Positions 1 through 7,794 of a stretch of 64,000 nucleotides of DNA are shown in pieces. The stretch spans positions 62,001 to 126,000 of the forward strand of contig JAGPCY010000013.1 in NCBI GenBank assembly GCA_018057825.1, in the 5' to 3' direction. The translations under genes and the position numbers were made by a program. Every line of letters starts with the position of its first letter. Within the stretch, counting starts at the first letter, position 1. The DNA comes from Kofleriaceae bacterium. GTDB lineage: Bacteria; Myxococcota_A; Polyangia; Haliangiales; Haliangiaceae. The notes beneath the pieces are model-generated. The model saw only the letters and a program-made list of their open reading frames with translations. It was not told where the DNA came from and did not search any database.

Positions 1-618
1 GCAGCCGGACAGGCACATCACGCGGCGGAACGCCCACTCCAGGTTCTTCAGGAAGTGGTACGAGAAGAAGTACTTGATCGTCTGCATCCGGGTGAGCCAG
101 TTGTCACCCTTGTTGCGGACGTCGACCCAGCCGCCGACCGCGGCGATGTCGGGGCGGACGAAGCGCGCGACCAGCTCGCGGACCGCGACCCGATCGACCA
201 CGACGTCGGAGTCGACCGAGACGATGATCTCGGAGCGCGACTGCAGGACCGCGCGGTTGATCGACCGGCGCTTGCCCAGGTTGTGCTTGTTGCGCAGGAC
301 CCGCACGCGCATGGGCGCGGCGGCGGCGACCGCCTGGGCGTGGGCGAAGCTGTCGTCGGTCGAGCAGTCGTCGACCACCACGATCTCGAGCTTGCCGGCC
401 GGGTACTCGAGGCCGAGCAGGCTCTCGATCGTGCGGCGGATGCCCTCGCCCTCGTTGAACATCGGCACGACCACGGTCACGGTCGGCTGGTAGCTGTAGT
501 CGGCCTCGTCGAAGGCCTTGCGCTTGAGGAAGCGCAGCATGACGCCGGCGACGAACCGGTTGAAGAACAGCACCGCGCCCAGGAGCTGGAGCAGGATGGC
601 GAGCGCGTTGTTCAGCAT
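1..618 (-). CDS. Family 2 glycosyltransferase (N-terminal part; gene runs off the window)
   Basis: Partial gene: 206 codons from the ATG at 618 to the window edge. After one N-terminal hydrophobic segment (residues 1-27) comes a GT-A nucleotide-binding fold with VVVPMFNEGEG, then EIVVVDDCSTDDS, and the DxD-like metal site SVDSDVVVD near residue 145. This is the layout of processive membrane glycosyltransferases of the NodC, hyaluronan or poly-GlcNAc synthase kind, which polymerise a sugar chain at the inner membrane. The acceptor (QxxRW) region lies outside the window, so the substrate cannot be judged. The ATG overlaps the stop of the upstream gene (612-2663) by 7 nt, suggesting translational coupling. 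Confidence 0.88.
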   Translation of the reverse strand, partial: MLNNALAILLQLLGAVLFFNRFVAGVMLRFLKRKAFDEADYSYQPTVTVVVPMFNEGEGIRRTIESLLGLEYPAGKLEIVVVDDCSTDDSFAHAQAVAAAAPMRVRVLRNKHNLGKRRSINRAVLQSRSEIIVSVDSDVVVDRVAVRELVARFVRPDIAAVGGWVDVRNKGDNWLTRMQTIKYFFSYHFLKNLEWAFRRVMCLSGC

Positions 619-2663
619 CGCGCCTCCCGCCGCGGCGCGCGCGCCGCCACCGCCGGGGTGCCGTCGGGCACGACCAGGCGCTTGCGCACCAGGCCGACCG
701 TCGACCGGTCGGTGCCGCGCACCACGGTGATCGACACCGACGAGCCGGCGGTGCCGCGCAGCCGGGCGACGATGTCGTCGAGGGCCGCGGTCGCGACGTC
801 GGTGCCGTCGACCTCGGCGATCACGTCGCCGGGCGCGAGCTTGCCCTCGGCCGGGCTGCCCGGCAGGACGTTGGCGACGATCGCGCCCCGCGGCGCCGGG
901 CCGAGCACCAGGCCGATGCCGTCGACCTGGGCGCCGGTGGCCCGCAGCTCGAGTTCGATCGGCTTGGCGTCGGCGTCGGCGACCGCGCCGGCCCAGGCGC
1001 TGCCGAAGCCGGTCTTCGTGACCGCGATCGCGATCGGCCCGGCGGCGACGTCGGCGATGGTCCAGCGGCCGCGAGCGTCGGTGAACGCGACCCGCGCTCC
1101 GATCGTCACCTGGGCGCCTGCCACCGGCTGGCCGCTGCTGCGGACCAGACCGCGCACGGCGACTGGCGCGGCCAGCGCGACGTCGATGGTGCGGCTCGCG
1201 CCCTCCTCGATGATCACGCGCGGCACGCGGGTCGCCCCGGCGCCGTCGGTGCTGATGGTCAGATCGTAGGTGCCGGGCTCGAGGTCGGGCAGGGTCACGG
1301 TACCGCTGCCGCCGCGGAACCGCCCCACCGCGGGCGCGCGGGGCGCCGCCTCGCCGGTCGGCAGGAAGCTCTCGACCGCGGCGGTGACCTCGCCCGCGCC
1401 GGCGACCTTCACCGTCAGGCTGCCGAAGCGGCGCAGGACGAAGGTCGGCTCGCCGGCCCAGCCGGTGAGCTGGCGCTCGAGCTGGCCGTCGGAGTGCTTG
1501 ATCTTGATCAGGTACGCCTGGTCGCCGGGGGCGGCGATCTCGAAGCTGCCGTCGGACCCCGAGGCGCCGTCGTAGACCGCGTGCGCGACCAGACGGACCT
1601 TGGCCCCGACCACCGGCGTGCCGTCGGAGGTCATGACCTTGCCGCGCAGCGCGACCGGCGGCGCGACGGTGATGACCAGGGCGTCGTGGCGCTCGCCCGA
1701 GCCGTACCAGGCGGCGGTCGCCGGCGACAGGGCGTCGCCCTTCTTGGCCTCGAGGCGGATCCAGCCCGCCGGCGACGTCCCGGCGAAGGTGCCGGCGGCG
1801 TCGGTCGAGAACGTGAACTTCTCCGTCGGGCCGCCGTTGGCGATGGTCGCGGCGACGAGGACCTTGGCGTCGGGCACGGCGGCGCCCTCGGCGTCGACCA
1901 CGCGGCCCGCGAGCGTGACGGGATCGCGGACCTGGAGCTGGAGCGTGAGGCTGCCGCCGGGCGCCAGCGCCGTGACCTCGGCGGCGCCCTGGGCGTGGCC
2001 GCGGGCCGCCTTGACCTTGAACGTCCCGGGGATGGTCGCCAGCTCGAAGCGGCCGGCGTCGTCGGCGGTGGTCGACATCGGCAGGGCGCCCTCGAGGAGC
2101 CCGCGATCGGCGGCGTCGACCTCGATCGAGATCATCGCGCCGGGGACCGCCGCGCCGCGCATGTCGATCACGGAGCCCGCGATCGTCGCGGTCGGCTGGA
2201 CCTCGAGGTCGCGCGTCGAGTTTTCGGCGCTCGGGGTGAACGCCTCCGGATATCCGACGGCTGCGTCGGTCCGAGCGTGGACTTTCCACCGCACCCCCGA
2301 GCCCACCTGGATCGAGTAGCGTCCGGAATCATCGGCGGTTACGGAGTTCTCGCCGGTCTCGTTCATGAACGCGACCTCCGCCCGAGCAACCGGCGTGCCG
2401 GCCCCCGCCAGCCGGACGGTGCCGGTCACCGTCACCGGCGGTCCGGCTGCGCGAAACCGGAGCCCCATCGGACCCGCGGCCGCCGCGCGAGGTGCCGTCG
2501 CGCCCGCCGGCGTCGCCCAGGGATCGGCCGCGGGCGGCGCGGCGGTCGCAGCCTGGCGCCGCCCCGAGCTCCCTGATCGCCTCGCGAGCCCGATGACCGC
2601 GGCGATCACCGCGAGCGCCGCGATCGCGCTGAGGAAGATTGCCCGTCGACGATGGGGGGCCAA
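612..2663 (-). CDS. Membrane-anchored protein with carboxypeptidase-regulatory repeats and a C-terminal PDZ domain
   Basis: 683 aa. A basic N-terminus and one hydrophobic segment (about residues 9-27) anchor it, with the rest outside the cytoplasm. The middle holds five or six beta-sandwich repeats of the carboxypeptidase-regulatory (CarboxypepD_reg) type, recognisable by G.V.D..G.PV.GA.V motifs, for example VDAEGAAVPDAKV and MTSDGTPVVGAKV. The last ~95 residues form a PDZ domain (GAIVANVLPGSPAEGKLAPGD, then a GSSVSITVVRG strand). No catalytic domain is visible, so a structural, adhesive or protein-docking role is most likely. The start is a TTG; no ATG is available nearby. It is coupled to the glycosyltransferase behind it, so it may act in the same surface-polysaccharide process (inference). 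Confidence 0.8.
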   Translation of the reverse strand: MAPHRRRAIFLSAIAALAVIAAVIGLARRSGSSGRRQAATAAPPAADPWATPAGATAPRAAAAGPMGLRFRAAGPPVTVTGTVRLAGAGTPVARAEVAFMNETGENSVTADDSGRYSIQVGSGVRWKVHARTDAAVGYPEAFTPSAENSTRDLEVQPTATIAGSVIDMRGAAVPGAMISIEVDAADRGLLEGALPMSTTADDAGRFELATIPGTFKVKAARGHAQGAAEVTALAPGGSLTLQLQVRDPVTLAGRVVDAEGAAVPDAKVLVAATIANGGPTEKFTFSTDAAGTFAGTSPAGWIRLEAKKGDALSPATAAWYGSGERHDALVITVAPPVALRGKVMTSDGTPVVGAKVRLVAHAVYDGASGSDGSFEIAAPGDQAYLIKIKHSDGQLERQLTGWAGEPTFVLRRFGSLTVKVAGAGEVTAAVESFLPTGEAAPRAPAVGRFRGGSGTVTLPDLEPGTYDLTISTDGAGATRVPRVIIEEGASRTIDVALAAPVAVRGLVRSSGQPVAGAQVTIGARVAFTDARGRWTIADVAAGPIAIAVTKTGFGSAWAGAVADADAKPIELELRATGAQVDGIGLVLGPAPRGAIVANVLPGSPAEGKLAPGDVIAEVDGTDVATAALDDIVARLRGTAGSSVSITVVRGTDRSTVGLVRKRLVVPDGTPAVAARAPRREARC

Positions 2664-3169
2664 GGGGTCGCTCGAAGGTGAGGCTAGAGAGTCACGGTCG
2701 GCCGCGGTCGCTGTTGGGCGTACCGCGTCAAAGGCAATGGTCGCAAGCTATTACGGCGCCCCCGGGAGTACAAGCAAACGATGACAGCAATGCGGCGGCG
2801 GCGTGACGCACGTCGTCCCGCCCCGTCGGGCGCTGCGATCTGAGGGAATCTCGGACGTTACGGCGAGGCTCGGCGGGGCGAGAGAGGGGGGAGGGAGGCC
2901 GAGGCCGAGGCGGAGACGAGGCGGAGACCGAGGCGGAGACCGAGACCGAGACCGAGGCCGAGGCAGAGGCCGAGGCGGAGACCGAGACCGAGACCGAGGC
3001 CGAGGCAGAGGCCGAGGCGGAGACCGAGACCGAGACCGAGGCGGAGACCGAGACCGAGGCCGAGACCGAGACCGAGACCGAGGCCGAGGCCGAGACCAAG
3101 ACCGAGACTGAGACCGAGGCCGAGACCGAGACCGAGGCCGAGACCGAGACCGGGCTCGCGATGCAGCGG
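2664..3169. other. 506-bp intergenic stretch without a gene
   Basis: Lies between the start of the PDZ protein and the stop of the immunity-like gene at 3170. It holds a GAGACC-type hexanucleotide tract (2895-3153). The rest, about 230 bp upstream of the TTG at 2663, should contain that gene's promoter, but I see no convincing promoter or hairpin. Open frames here translate to Arg/Ser- or Arg/Pro-dipeptide runs and are products of the repeat. Confidence 0.7.
2895..3153. repeat. Degenerate hexanucleotide tract (GAGACC/GAGGCC/GAGGCG), copy 1
   Basis: About 43 hexamer units, almost all GAGACC, GAGGCC, GAGGCG or GAGGCA in a shuffled order, with no unique spacers. It begins 16 bp after the stop codon of the minus-strand gene ending at 3170. 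The same units make up tracts at 9588-9680, 13309-13458 and 58642-58815. Variation at the fourth and sixth positions suggests slippage expansion followed by point changes. Confidence 0.9.
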
Positions 3170-3961
3170 CTACGGGCGGCCTTCGGGAGGCAGGAGCGGC
3201 GTCGCCAGGGCGCGGAAGGCGTCCTGCTTCGCGAGGGCCTCGGGCGAGCCCGCCGTGGCGATGCTCTCGGTGAGCTGGAGGTAGAGGCCACCCGACAGCT
3301 CGACGACCTTGGCCGGCTCGACCGCCGCCTCGATCGCGGCGCGGCCCCCGAGCGCGGCGAGGTGCGCATGGCCGACCAGCGTCCCCCAGCGCGGGAAGCG
3401 CATGTAGCGCGTGCCCATGTCGTGCAGGTGAAACTTCATGCGCTTCGCCTCCTCTGGCCACGGGTGACAGGGGACGCCGTCGCGCGAGATGCTGCCGGTC
3501 GAGCACTCGGTGATCACCTCGGCGCGCGTCGGAAGCGAGGTCACCACGCCGGCCACGCTCCGGGTCCGATCGAAGTAGGTGAGCACGTCGCTCACCCAGG
3601 CGTCGGTGCCGGCCTCGGCGTGGGCGCGGACGCCATGGCAATGGACGACCGGCGGGCCCCAGTCGAGTCGCGCCTCGAACTCGAAGAGCTCGGAGTCCGG
3701 TCGCGTCTCGCGCGCGGTGCAGAGGGTCAGGGACCAAGTCGAGTTCGTCGTGAGGAGCGCGGTCAGCTCCTCGCGCAGCTTCTTGGCCGGGATCATGCCG
3801 GGCCGCCGCGGTCGCGGCTGGCCTGGGGTGATCAGAAGCCACAGGAAGCGGAGCTGCGCGTGCCAGTGGCCCAGCGTCAGGAGATCGAGCGTCGCTGCCC
3901 GCACGCCTTCGTCGTCCCAGGCCGAGCGCTCGTGGTTGGCGCCGAACCCCGCGAAGGCCAT
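3170..3961 (-). CDS. Probable immunity protein of the TsiV/DUF3396 type
   Basis: 263 aa, cytoplasmic, no signal peptide. The C-terminal half carries a conserved-looking block (YMRFPRWGTLVGHAHLAALGG, then GGLYLQLTES) that I associate with the DUF3396 family, described in Pfam as type VI immunity proteins for VRR-NUC nucleases; this is recalled, not searched. The ATG at 3961 overlaps the stop of the preceding gene by one base (TGATG), so the two are translationally coupled. The partner encodes a secreted helical protein with a C-terminal PD-(D/E)XK-like nuclease, which fits an effector-immunity pair. Codon use is less GC-biased than in neighbouring housekeeping genes. Alternative: an unrelated conserved protein that merely travels with the toxin. 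Confidence 0.62.
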   Translation of the reverse strand: MAFAGFGANHERSAWDDEGVRAATLDLLTLGHWHAQLRFLWLLITPGQPRPRRPGMIPAKKLREELTALLTTNSTWSLTLCTARETRPDSELFEFEARLDWGPPVVHCHGVRAHAEAGTDAWVSDVLTYFDRTRSVAGVVTSLPTRAEVITECSTGSISRDGVPCHPWPEEAKRMKFHLHDMGTRYMRFPRWGTLVGHAHLAALGGRAAIEAAVEPAKVVELSGGLYLQLTESIATAGSPEALAKQDAFRALATPLLPPEGRP

Positions 3962-6177
3962 CACTCGCCGGCCTCCGCCGCCACCGCAGGCTCGGGCACC
4001 GGGGCGACCAGGGTCTCCGCCGTGATGCCGGCGCAGAAGGGGTAGTCGTCGACGTTCACGTCCAGAACGAGTCGTCCATTCGATACGCACTGCGCGAAGT
4101 AGCTCAGGCTGCCTCGAAACATCGCATCCTTGTCCCGCTCGTACTTGCGGATCAAAGCGGTGCGGTAGGCGTTCGCTTGCCGAAAGCCAAGGTCCTCCTG
4201 CGAGTCCGGCTTGATCTCGACCACCGTACAGCCCCGCATGCAGTCGAGCTTGCAGTCCGTCCGCTTCGGATGCGGGTTGTCGCAGTCGCCCTGGATCAGG
4301 ATCTCCTTGGCGTCGCATGAGCCCTGCCGACGTCCATGCTCGGCCTGGCCGTACGACGCATACGCCTTGAGCAGCGGGTTGTTCGCGCCCTGGAGCTGGT
4401 GCGCGCGGACCTTGTCGAGGCTCGACATCGTCGCGTCGATGCGCGCCTTCACCTTCTCCATGCGGTCGCGGCTGCGGCCCCGGCCGATCAGGTCGTCGGC
4501 CGCGTTCTTGAGCTGGCCGGCGCGCCCCGCGATCGTCCCGTACTTCGAGTTGAGCTGGGAGGCCCACCGATCGGCCACCGCGTAGACCTCCTCGTACTCG
4601 CCGGCGTCGGGCGCGCGGCAGAAGGCCTGGCGGATGTCCTCGACGTCGCGCGCGCTCCAGTCGCGCAGGGTCCGGATCTCGGCCTCCCAGTCGCGCAGCT
4701 CGGCGTAAAACGCGCCCGACTTCTGGCTGACGCTCGATAGGTCGCGGCCGAGCTGCGTGAGCGCCGCCGCCAGATCGGGGTTCTCGGGGCCCCGCGCCAG
4801 CGGCCCACACGCCGCGACCGCCGCGCCGTAGTTCGTCTTCCAGTGGTTCAGGATGTCGTTGGCCGAGCTCTCGAGGCGATCGCGGATCGCGCGCCAGGGG
4901 CCGTCGTCGCGACGGAACGCCACGGCGACCTGGTGGCCCTGACGCAGCTCGCGGTCTCCCTGCTCAGCCTTCTCGAGCCGTGGCTGCCATTCGGACCGCA
5001 GGCGGTTGCCGTAGGCGGTCAGCTCCGCCGCGCCCCCGGCGTGACGGGTCGGCGTCGACAAGATGGTCTTGATGAGCTCTTGCAGCTCGCGCTCGGCCGC
5101 CTGGCACTTGCTGGCGCCTTCGTCGGTGCCGCGCTGCCGTCGCTTGGCCTCGCGCAGGCCCTCGAGCGCCACTCGCAGCTCCTCGTTCCAGGCCGGCCAC
5201 TCGGCTGCGATCCGCTTGGCCTCCGCGTCGTCGCCCTGGGCCGAGCGCAGGCGCTCGAGCAGCGACCCGACCTCTCGGGTCAGCTCGATCGCGCCGGTGA
5301 CGTTCGACTCGCTCGAGTGCGAGTCGACGTCGTTCACGCGGTCGGCGATCAGCGCCAGCATCTCACCCAGCCGCTTGCGCAGCTCGGCGCGCCCCGCGGT
5401 GTTGTTGGCCAACCGCCCGAGGGCCTCCTCGATCGCGCTGTGGCGCTCGCGGCGCACCACCTGCTCGCAGGCCTTGACCGCGTCCTGGTAGTCGCGGTCC
5501 CAGCCTCGCCACATCGCGTCGCCGCTCCGTCGCGTCACGTCGGTGACCTTCGACCAGCCGCCGTCGCTCACCGAGAAGTCGTCGACCTCGTCGGCCGCAT
5601 CCTCGAGCTGGTCGCGCAGCCGCCGGGCGTCGTTCAGCAGGTCCTCGCCCTGGCGACCCACTGACTTCGCGAACGAGCTCAGCTCCTCCGCCGCGTTCGG
5701 TGCGTCCTTCGCGGTGCGCGCGCGCTCGCGCATGGCCTCGTCCCAGGCCTTGCACGACGTGACGTAGCCCGCCGCGACGCGCTGCTTGTCCTTGAGCTGG
5801 CGCAGATAGCCTGCGGCCTCGTACCAGTCGGTGACGTAGCGCGGGTAGCGCGACGCCACCTCCTTGGCCTGGCTGTCGTCGCCCTTCACGTCGTCGAGGC
5901 GGTCGACCAGCGACTCGACCTCGCGGATGTAGTTGCGCGCGTCGTCCAGATCGCCGGCGTCCGAGTCGCTCTCGAAGCCTGACAGCTCACTCGCCGCCGA
6001 CCCGAGCTTGCTCTCGATGTCCGCCAGGTAGCGACGCCGGTCGGACTCATCATCGGCCCGGGGCGCCGTCGTCGACCGGCACACCAGCAGCAAGGACAAC
6101 CCGACCGCGGCCCAGGTCGTCAGGCTCACGCGGCGAGCGGGCCGGCTAGACCCCGGAGGAGCCAATCGTCTCACCAT
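3961..6177 (-). CDS. Secreted helical-repeat protein with C-terminal PD-(D/E)XK-like nuclease domain (candidate toxin)
   Basis: 738 aa from the ATG at 6177; an in-frame GTG at 6216 lies inside a palindrome and is less likely. An N-terminal signal or anchor (about residues 15-32) is followed by roughly 550 residues of charged helices in at least two ~210-aa tandem repeats: GDDSQAKEVASRYPRYVTDW matches GDDAEAKRIAAEWPAWNEEL, and the block around WSKVTDVTRR matches that around PWRAIRDRLE. The last ~120 residues are different and Cys-rich. They contain TDC..DC...CTVVEIKPDS followed by GFRQANAYRTAL, a D-EXK-Q..Y pattern typical of restriction-endonuclease-fold (VRR-NUC-like) toxins. With the coupled DUF3396-like gene behind it, I infer a polymorphic toxin. 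No secretion-system marker domain is visible. Confidence 0.6.
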   Translation of the reverse strand: MVRRLAPPGSSRPARRVSLTTWAAVGLSLLLVCRSTTAPRADDESDRRRYLADIESKLGSAASELSGFESDSDAGDLDDARNYIREVESLVDRLDDVKGDDSQAKEVASRYPRYVTDWYEAAGYLRQLKDKQRVAAGYVTSCKAWDEAMRERARTAKDAPNAAEELSSFAKSVGRQGEDLLNDARRLRDQLEDAADEVDDFSVSDGGWSKVTDVTRRSGDAMWRGWDRDYQDAVKACEQVVRRERHSAIEEALGRLANNTAGRAELRKRLGEMLALIADRVNDVDSHSSESNVTGAIELTREVGSLLERLRSAQGDDAEAKRIAAEWPAWNEELRVALEGLREAKRRQRGTDEGASKCQAAERELQELIKTILSTPTRHAGGAAELTAYGNRLRSEWQPRLEKAEQGDRELRQGHQVAVAFRRDDGPWRAIRDRLESSANDILNHWKTNYGAAVAACGPLARGPENPDLAAALTQLGRDLSSVSQKSGAFYAELRDWEAEIRTLRDWSARDVEDIRQAFCRAPDAGEYEEVYAVADRWASQLNSKYGTIAGRAGQLKNAADDLIGRGRSRDRMEKVKARIDATMSSLDKVRAHQLQGANNPLLKAYASYGQAEHGRRQGSCDAKEILIQGDCDNPHPKRTDCKLDCMRGCTVVEIKPDSQEDLGFRQANAYRTALIRKYERDKDAMFRGSLSYFAQCVSNGRLVLDVNVDDYPFCAGITAETLVAPVPEPAVAAEAGE

Positions 6178-6212
6178 GAGGCGCACAGTACCGGGCCCGC
6201 CTCGATCCCGCC

Positions 6213-6229
6213 TCACCCCGTCGGGGTGA
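6213..6229 (-). promoter_or_regulatory. 17-bp palindrome TCACCCC-GTC-GGGGTGA upstream of the nuclease-toxin gene
   Basis: Perfect 7-bp arms around a 3-bp centre, starting 36 bp upstream of the ATG at 6177. A near-copy of the same total length (39236-39252) sits at exactly the same distance from the start of the DUF4157 toxin gene, and a third copy with one arm mismatch is at 30047-30063. The fixed spacing favours an operator or activator site over a terminator. There is no T-run. Confidence 0.55.
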
Positions 6230-6270
6230 TGGCTGTCGTTCTGCGGCGGGCATCGTGCGGTCTTCGTCCG

Positions 6271-6879
6271 TCACGGCCCGTAGGCGATCGCCATCGTGTA
6301 GTCGACGACGCCCTCGTACGCCGCCAGAAACGGTCGACGCTCCGTCGTCGCGGCGACCTCGTCGCGTCCACGCAGCACCTCGGCCACACACGCCAACGCG
6401 GCGTCGTCGAGCGGCGGCCCCTCCATCACCTCACCGGGCTGCGGGTCGCCGATGACCAGGAGCTCCGCCGTCGAGATCACCGCCACGGGCAGCCGAACCC
6501 GCAAGAGCGCGTTCGTGAGCGGGGCGCAGGCCCGCACGTCGGCATCGACCTGGCGGCGCCGCGCCTCGAGCGCGGCGATCACCGCGGTCTTGGTCGTCTC
6601 AGCGGCGTCCGGATCGTCACGCCACGCCGCGATGAACGGCGTGACCGTCTGGTCGTCCTGACGAGGGACCGCGGCGGTGGTCCCCGGCCCGGTCGGTGGC
6701 CTCGCCGCGTCGCGGTCCCCTCGGGCGTCGTCCGCCGGGCCCACCAGGGGCGTCGCCGGTGGCGTCGGGAGCCCCCGGGCCTGGGGCGAGCGGGCCGGCG
6801 CGCCGGGCCACGCCCGACCCGCGACGAACGCCGCGGCGCTCGCGCCCAGGATGACCGCCACCCGCAGCGTCGTGCTCAT
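6271..6879 (-). CDS. Hypothetical membrane-anchored protein
   Basis: 202 aa. One N-terminal hydrophobic segment (residues 5-21, VAVILGASAAAFVAG), then a Pro/Ala/Arg-rich linker to about residue 85, then a compact extracytoplasmic domain with a Cys pair (VRACAPLTNAL and DDAALACVAEVL) and the end AAYEGVVDYTMAIAYGP. I do not recognise the domain. The ATG overlaps the stop of the upstream gene (ATGA), and both proteins share the same design (short anchor, linker, small globular domain with cysteines), so they look like a pair of diverged relatives. The 90-bp gap to the toxin gene downstream contains the palindrome at 6213-6229. Confidence 0.65.
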   Translation of the reverse strand: MSTTLRVAVILGASAAAFVAGRAWPGAPARSPQARGLPTPPATPLVGPADDARGDRDAARPPTGPGTTAAVPRQDDQTVTPFIAAWRDDPDAAETTKTAVIAALEARRRQVDADVRACAPLTNALLRVRLPVAVISTAELLVIGDPQPGEVMEGPPLDDAALACVAEVLRGRDEVAATTERRPFLAAYEGVVDYTMAIAYGP

Positions 6880-7568
6880 CGCTCGGCCTCGTCACGACGG
6901 TCCACGTCGTCGAGAAACGTGCGCATCTGTTCGAGGCCACCGGGGAACCGCCCCGCCATCTCGACCCGCCATCGGGTGATGAGCGTCCCGACGTCGCGCC
7001 ACTCGGGAGCGAAGCGAGCGTAGGCCGCCACACGCCAGGTGCCCGGCTCCTCGGATCGCTCCGCGGTCGGCGACACGCCGTCGGCCACCACCATCGCTTG
7101 CGATCGCATATAGGCCGAGGAGGTGGCTTCTTCGGGCACCTCGAACGACACTTTGCACAGCGTCTCCTTGCAGTGGACCTCGAGCTTCGACGCCTGCGGG
7201 AGCACGACCGGCATCATCGCTTCCCACTCGGCCCGGATATGCGTCTCGACCGGCTCCGCCCAGGCCTCATCGCGGCGCTGGGCGTCGTAGATCTCTTGCA
7301 CTCGTTGACCGGCTGCCATCGCTTCGCGAACCTTGTCGTGAGACCCGCCATCGTTCGCTCCTCGGACCGCCCCACGCGCGAACCGCGCCTCAGGCCGCCG
7401 AGCCGCCGAGCCGGAGGACCTCGGCCCCTGGTCCTCCGTGCCCGCGATCGTGGGCTCCCCTGCAGCCAACGCCGCATCGTCCGCGCCCTTCTTCTCTCGC
7501 GTCATGACCCCGGCCACGAAGCTGGCGCTCACCGCGACCAACCCGACGCTCCACCATACCGCGCGCAT
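6876..7568 (-). CDS. Hypothetical membrane-anchored protein with CKETLCKV motif
   Basis: 230 aa from the ATG at 7568; a TTG one codon earlier is the alternative. An N-terminal hydrophobic anchor (WWSVGLVAVSASFVAGV) precedes a charged linker and a C-terminal domain of ~140 residues. That domain has the motif VHCKETLCKVSFEVPEE, a C-x5-C beta-strand pattern I have seen in many uncharacterised myxobacterial envelope proteins. No catalytic motif is visible. It is the first gene of a two-gene overlapping unit with 6271-6879. Codon choice is relaxed relative to the surrounding genome, as in the toxin pair that follows, so the whole 3170-7568 block may have been acquired together. Confidence 0.65.
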   Translation of the reverse strand: MRAVWWSVGLVAVSASFVAGVMTREKKGADDAALAAGEPTIAGTEDQGPRSSGSAARRPEARFARGAVRGANDGGSHDKVREAMAAGQRVQEIYDAQRRDEAWAEPVETHIRAEWEAMMPVVLPQASKLEVHCKETLCKVSFEVPEEATSSAYMRSQAMVVADGVSPTAERSEEPGTWRVAAYARFAPEWRDVGTLITRWRVEMAGRFPGGLEQMRTFLDDVDRRDEAER

Positions 7569-7794
7569 CAACGTGCCTCCATCGAGGTCGCCAAGCGTAC
7601 CTCAGCCGACCGTGATCCGAACCGCGGGACGCGCTCGAAGCGGAGAACCTGAACCATCAGCTTGCAGCGTCCGGGGGCGCAGTCTCCTCGAAGTGGTTCC
7701 CGCAAGTGAAAGGTGACGTCCTCCTCCCGTACCTCGACTCGATCGGGATCCTTCTCTGTCGACCCATCGAGGCGCGAAGCGCTGGCGCCGAGGG

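Noticed and set aside
2895-3153. Possible CRISPR array
   Set aside because: The repeat unit is 6 bp, contiguous and without unique spacers, and no cas gene is present. The same holds for the other three tracts.
2728-3842. Arg/Ser- and Arg/Pro-dipeptide frames across the hexanucleotide tract
   Set aside because: The dipeptide runs are direct translations of the 6-bp repeat, and the frames have no start context or homolog-like sequence.
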